Shown piece by piece: positions 63,192 through 64,000 of a stretch of DNA of 64,000 bases. The notes beneath the pieces are model-generated. The model was not told the origin of the DNA and ran no database searches. It was given only the letters and a program-made list of their open reading frames with translations. Position 1 is the first letter of the stretch, and every line of letters starts with the position of its first letter. This DNA is from Pseudolabrys sp. FHR47. GTDB lineage: Bacteria; Pseudomonadota; Alphaproteobacteria; Rhizobiales; Xanthobacteraceae. Location of the stretch: positions 4,095,001 to 4,159,000 of the forward strand of contig NZ_CP039740.1 of the NCBI RefSeq assembly GCF_005153485.1, in the 5' to 3' direction. Position numbers and translations under genes: made by a program.

Positions 63192-64000
63192 ATGCGGCCC
63201 GAACAAATCCTGGTCCCCACGCCGTCCGGCCTGTGCAGCAAGGCCGGCGGCTTTCATATCGACCCGACGCGGCCGGTGGACAAGGCCCTGATCACCCACG
63301 GCCACTCGGACCACGCCCGGGCCGGGCACGGCCATGTGCTGGCGACGCAGGAAACCCTCGACATCATGCGCTTGCGCTACGGCGAGAACTTCGCCGGCTC
63401 GACGCAGGCGGTGCGCTACGGCGAGCGCCTCACCGTCGGCGACATGACGGTGAGCTTCCATCCGGCCGGCCATGTGCTCGGCTCGGCGCAGATCGCCGTC
63501 GAGCGCAAGGGCCTGCGCATCGTCGCCTCCGGCGACTACAAGGACGTCGCCGATCCGACCTGTACGCCGTTCGAACTCGTGCCGTGTGACGTGTTCATCA
63601 CCGAGGCGACGTTCGGGCTTCCCGTTTTCAGGCATCACGACGCCGAAGGCGAAATTCGAAAGCTGCTGCATTCGGTGGCGGTGTTTCCCGAGCGCGCGCA
63701 TCTGGTCGGCGCCTATTCGCTCGGCAAGGCGCAGCGCATCATCGCCATGTTGCGCGCCGCCGGCTACGACAAGCCGATCTATCTCCACGGCGCGATGGAG
63801 AAAATCACGTCCTACTATCAGGAACGCGGCATCGATCTTGGTACGGTCGAACTTGTCCGCGGCGCCAAGAAGGCGGAGCTCGCCGGCACCATCACCATCT
63901 GCCCGCCGACGGCCATGAGCGACCTGTGGTCGCGGCGCTTTCCCGATCCGGTGCTCGCCTTTGCGTCAGGCTGGATGCGCGTGCGCGCCCGCGCCCGGCA
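63192..64000 (+). CDS. Ligase-associated DNA damage response exonuclease (MBL-fold), partial
   Basis: The first 269 residues of an MBL-fold, beta-CASP-like exonuclease; the gene is open at base 64000. The metal motif THGHSDHARAGH (HxHxDH) is at about residues 35-46, followed by the SGDYKD and ITEATFG strands of RNase J/SNM1-like nucleases. It diverges from the methyltransferase-helicase pair with a 44-bp spacer. The expected next gene is the ATP-dependent DNA ligase that gives the set its name; this lies outside the window. Confidence 0.9.
   Translation, partial: MRPEQILVPTPSGLCSKAGGFHIDPTRPVDKALITHGHSDHARAGHGHVLATQETLDIMRLRYGENFAGSTQAVRYGERLTVGDMTVSFHPAGHVLGSAQIAVERKGLRIVASGDYKDVADPTCTPFELVPCDVFITEATFGLPVFRHHDAEGEIRKLLHSVAVFPERAHLVGAYSLGKAQRIIAMLRAAGYDKPIYLHGAMEKITSYYQERGIDLGTVELVRGAKKAELAGTITICPPTAMSDLWSRRFPDPVLAFASGWMRVRARAR

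Overview
The window is a GC-rich stretch of an alphaproteobacterial chromosome, most likely from Hyphomicrobiales in the Bradyrhizobium / Rhodopseudomonas / Pseudolabrys neighbourhood. The evidence is the aa3 oxidase operon order (coxB-coxA-ctaB-small TM protein-ctaG-coxC-DUF983-surf1), IalB, DUF1127, a PodJ-like polarity protein, TIGR02186 next to TauE, and several families of GC-rich palindromic intergenic repeats. I saw no rRNA, tRNA, CRISPR array, prophage or intact insertion sequence. The first gene (TRAP small permease) and the last gene (DNA-repair exonuclease) run off the window ends.

Layout. 1-7801: a catabolic island. A TRAP transporter (minus strand) diverges from an IclR regulator, which is followed by cyclase-family hydrolase, cupin, SDR, 3-hydroxyacyl-CoA-dehydrogenase-like enzyme, a BKACE/DUF849 beta-keto-acid cleavage enzyme and an ACMSD-type amidohydrolase. 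Related boxes lie in the two IclR-side promoter regions. 7841-14299 (minus): cytochrome aa3 oxidase structural and assembly operon. 14721-18046: IalB, a half-length asparaginase-like protein, a PLP dehydratase, a 2-oxopent-4-enoate-hydratase-like enzyme and a carboxymuconolactone-decarboxylase-like protein. 18120-19208: orphan TRAP binding protein. 20209-21833: ArsR, an ArsP-type permease and a small redox-disulfide protein. 22002-26767: TldD, LepB, PAN-domain protein and a GT39-like membrane protein. 26922-31252: DUF1127, LysR, EamA transporter, YbaK-type deacylase, glutamate-cysteine ligase.

31364-35573 (minus): an arsenic operon with an ArsR-ArsC fusion, ArsJ-type GAPDH, ArsJ and ACR3. 35588-36274 is a gene-free, repeat-rich stretch with a 178-bp element bounded by perfect 18-bp inverted repeats. 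Then come a small RecD/Dda-like helicase and a LigI-like amidohydrolase. 38451-39114 holds paired inverted repeats (REPIN-like) that bracket a tiny GIY-YIG nuclease gene almost to the base. 39145-45698 (minus): a beta-oxidation operon (binding protein, acyl-CoA dehydrogenase, thiolase, cupin, FadB-like). 46232-50514: MFS transporter, aldo/keto reductase and a DmdC-like acyl-CoA dehydrogenase. 50903-54262: PodJ-like polarity protein. 54506-58918: TauE, TIGR02186, metallo-hydrolase, EamA transporter and LysR. 58882-64000: the ligase-associated DNA damage response set (PdeM phosphoesterase, Lhr-like helicase, TPR-methyltransferase, MBL exonuclease). The cognate DNA ligase is expected just past the right edge.

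The observations I would check first are the REPIN/GIY-YIG unit, the BKACE catabolic cluster whose substrate I cannot name, the 178-bp inverted-repeat element, and the half-asparaginase/PLP/hydratase group.
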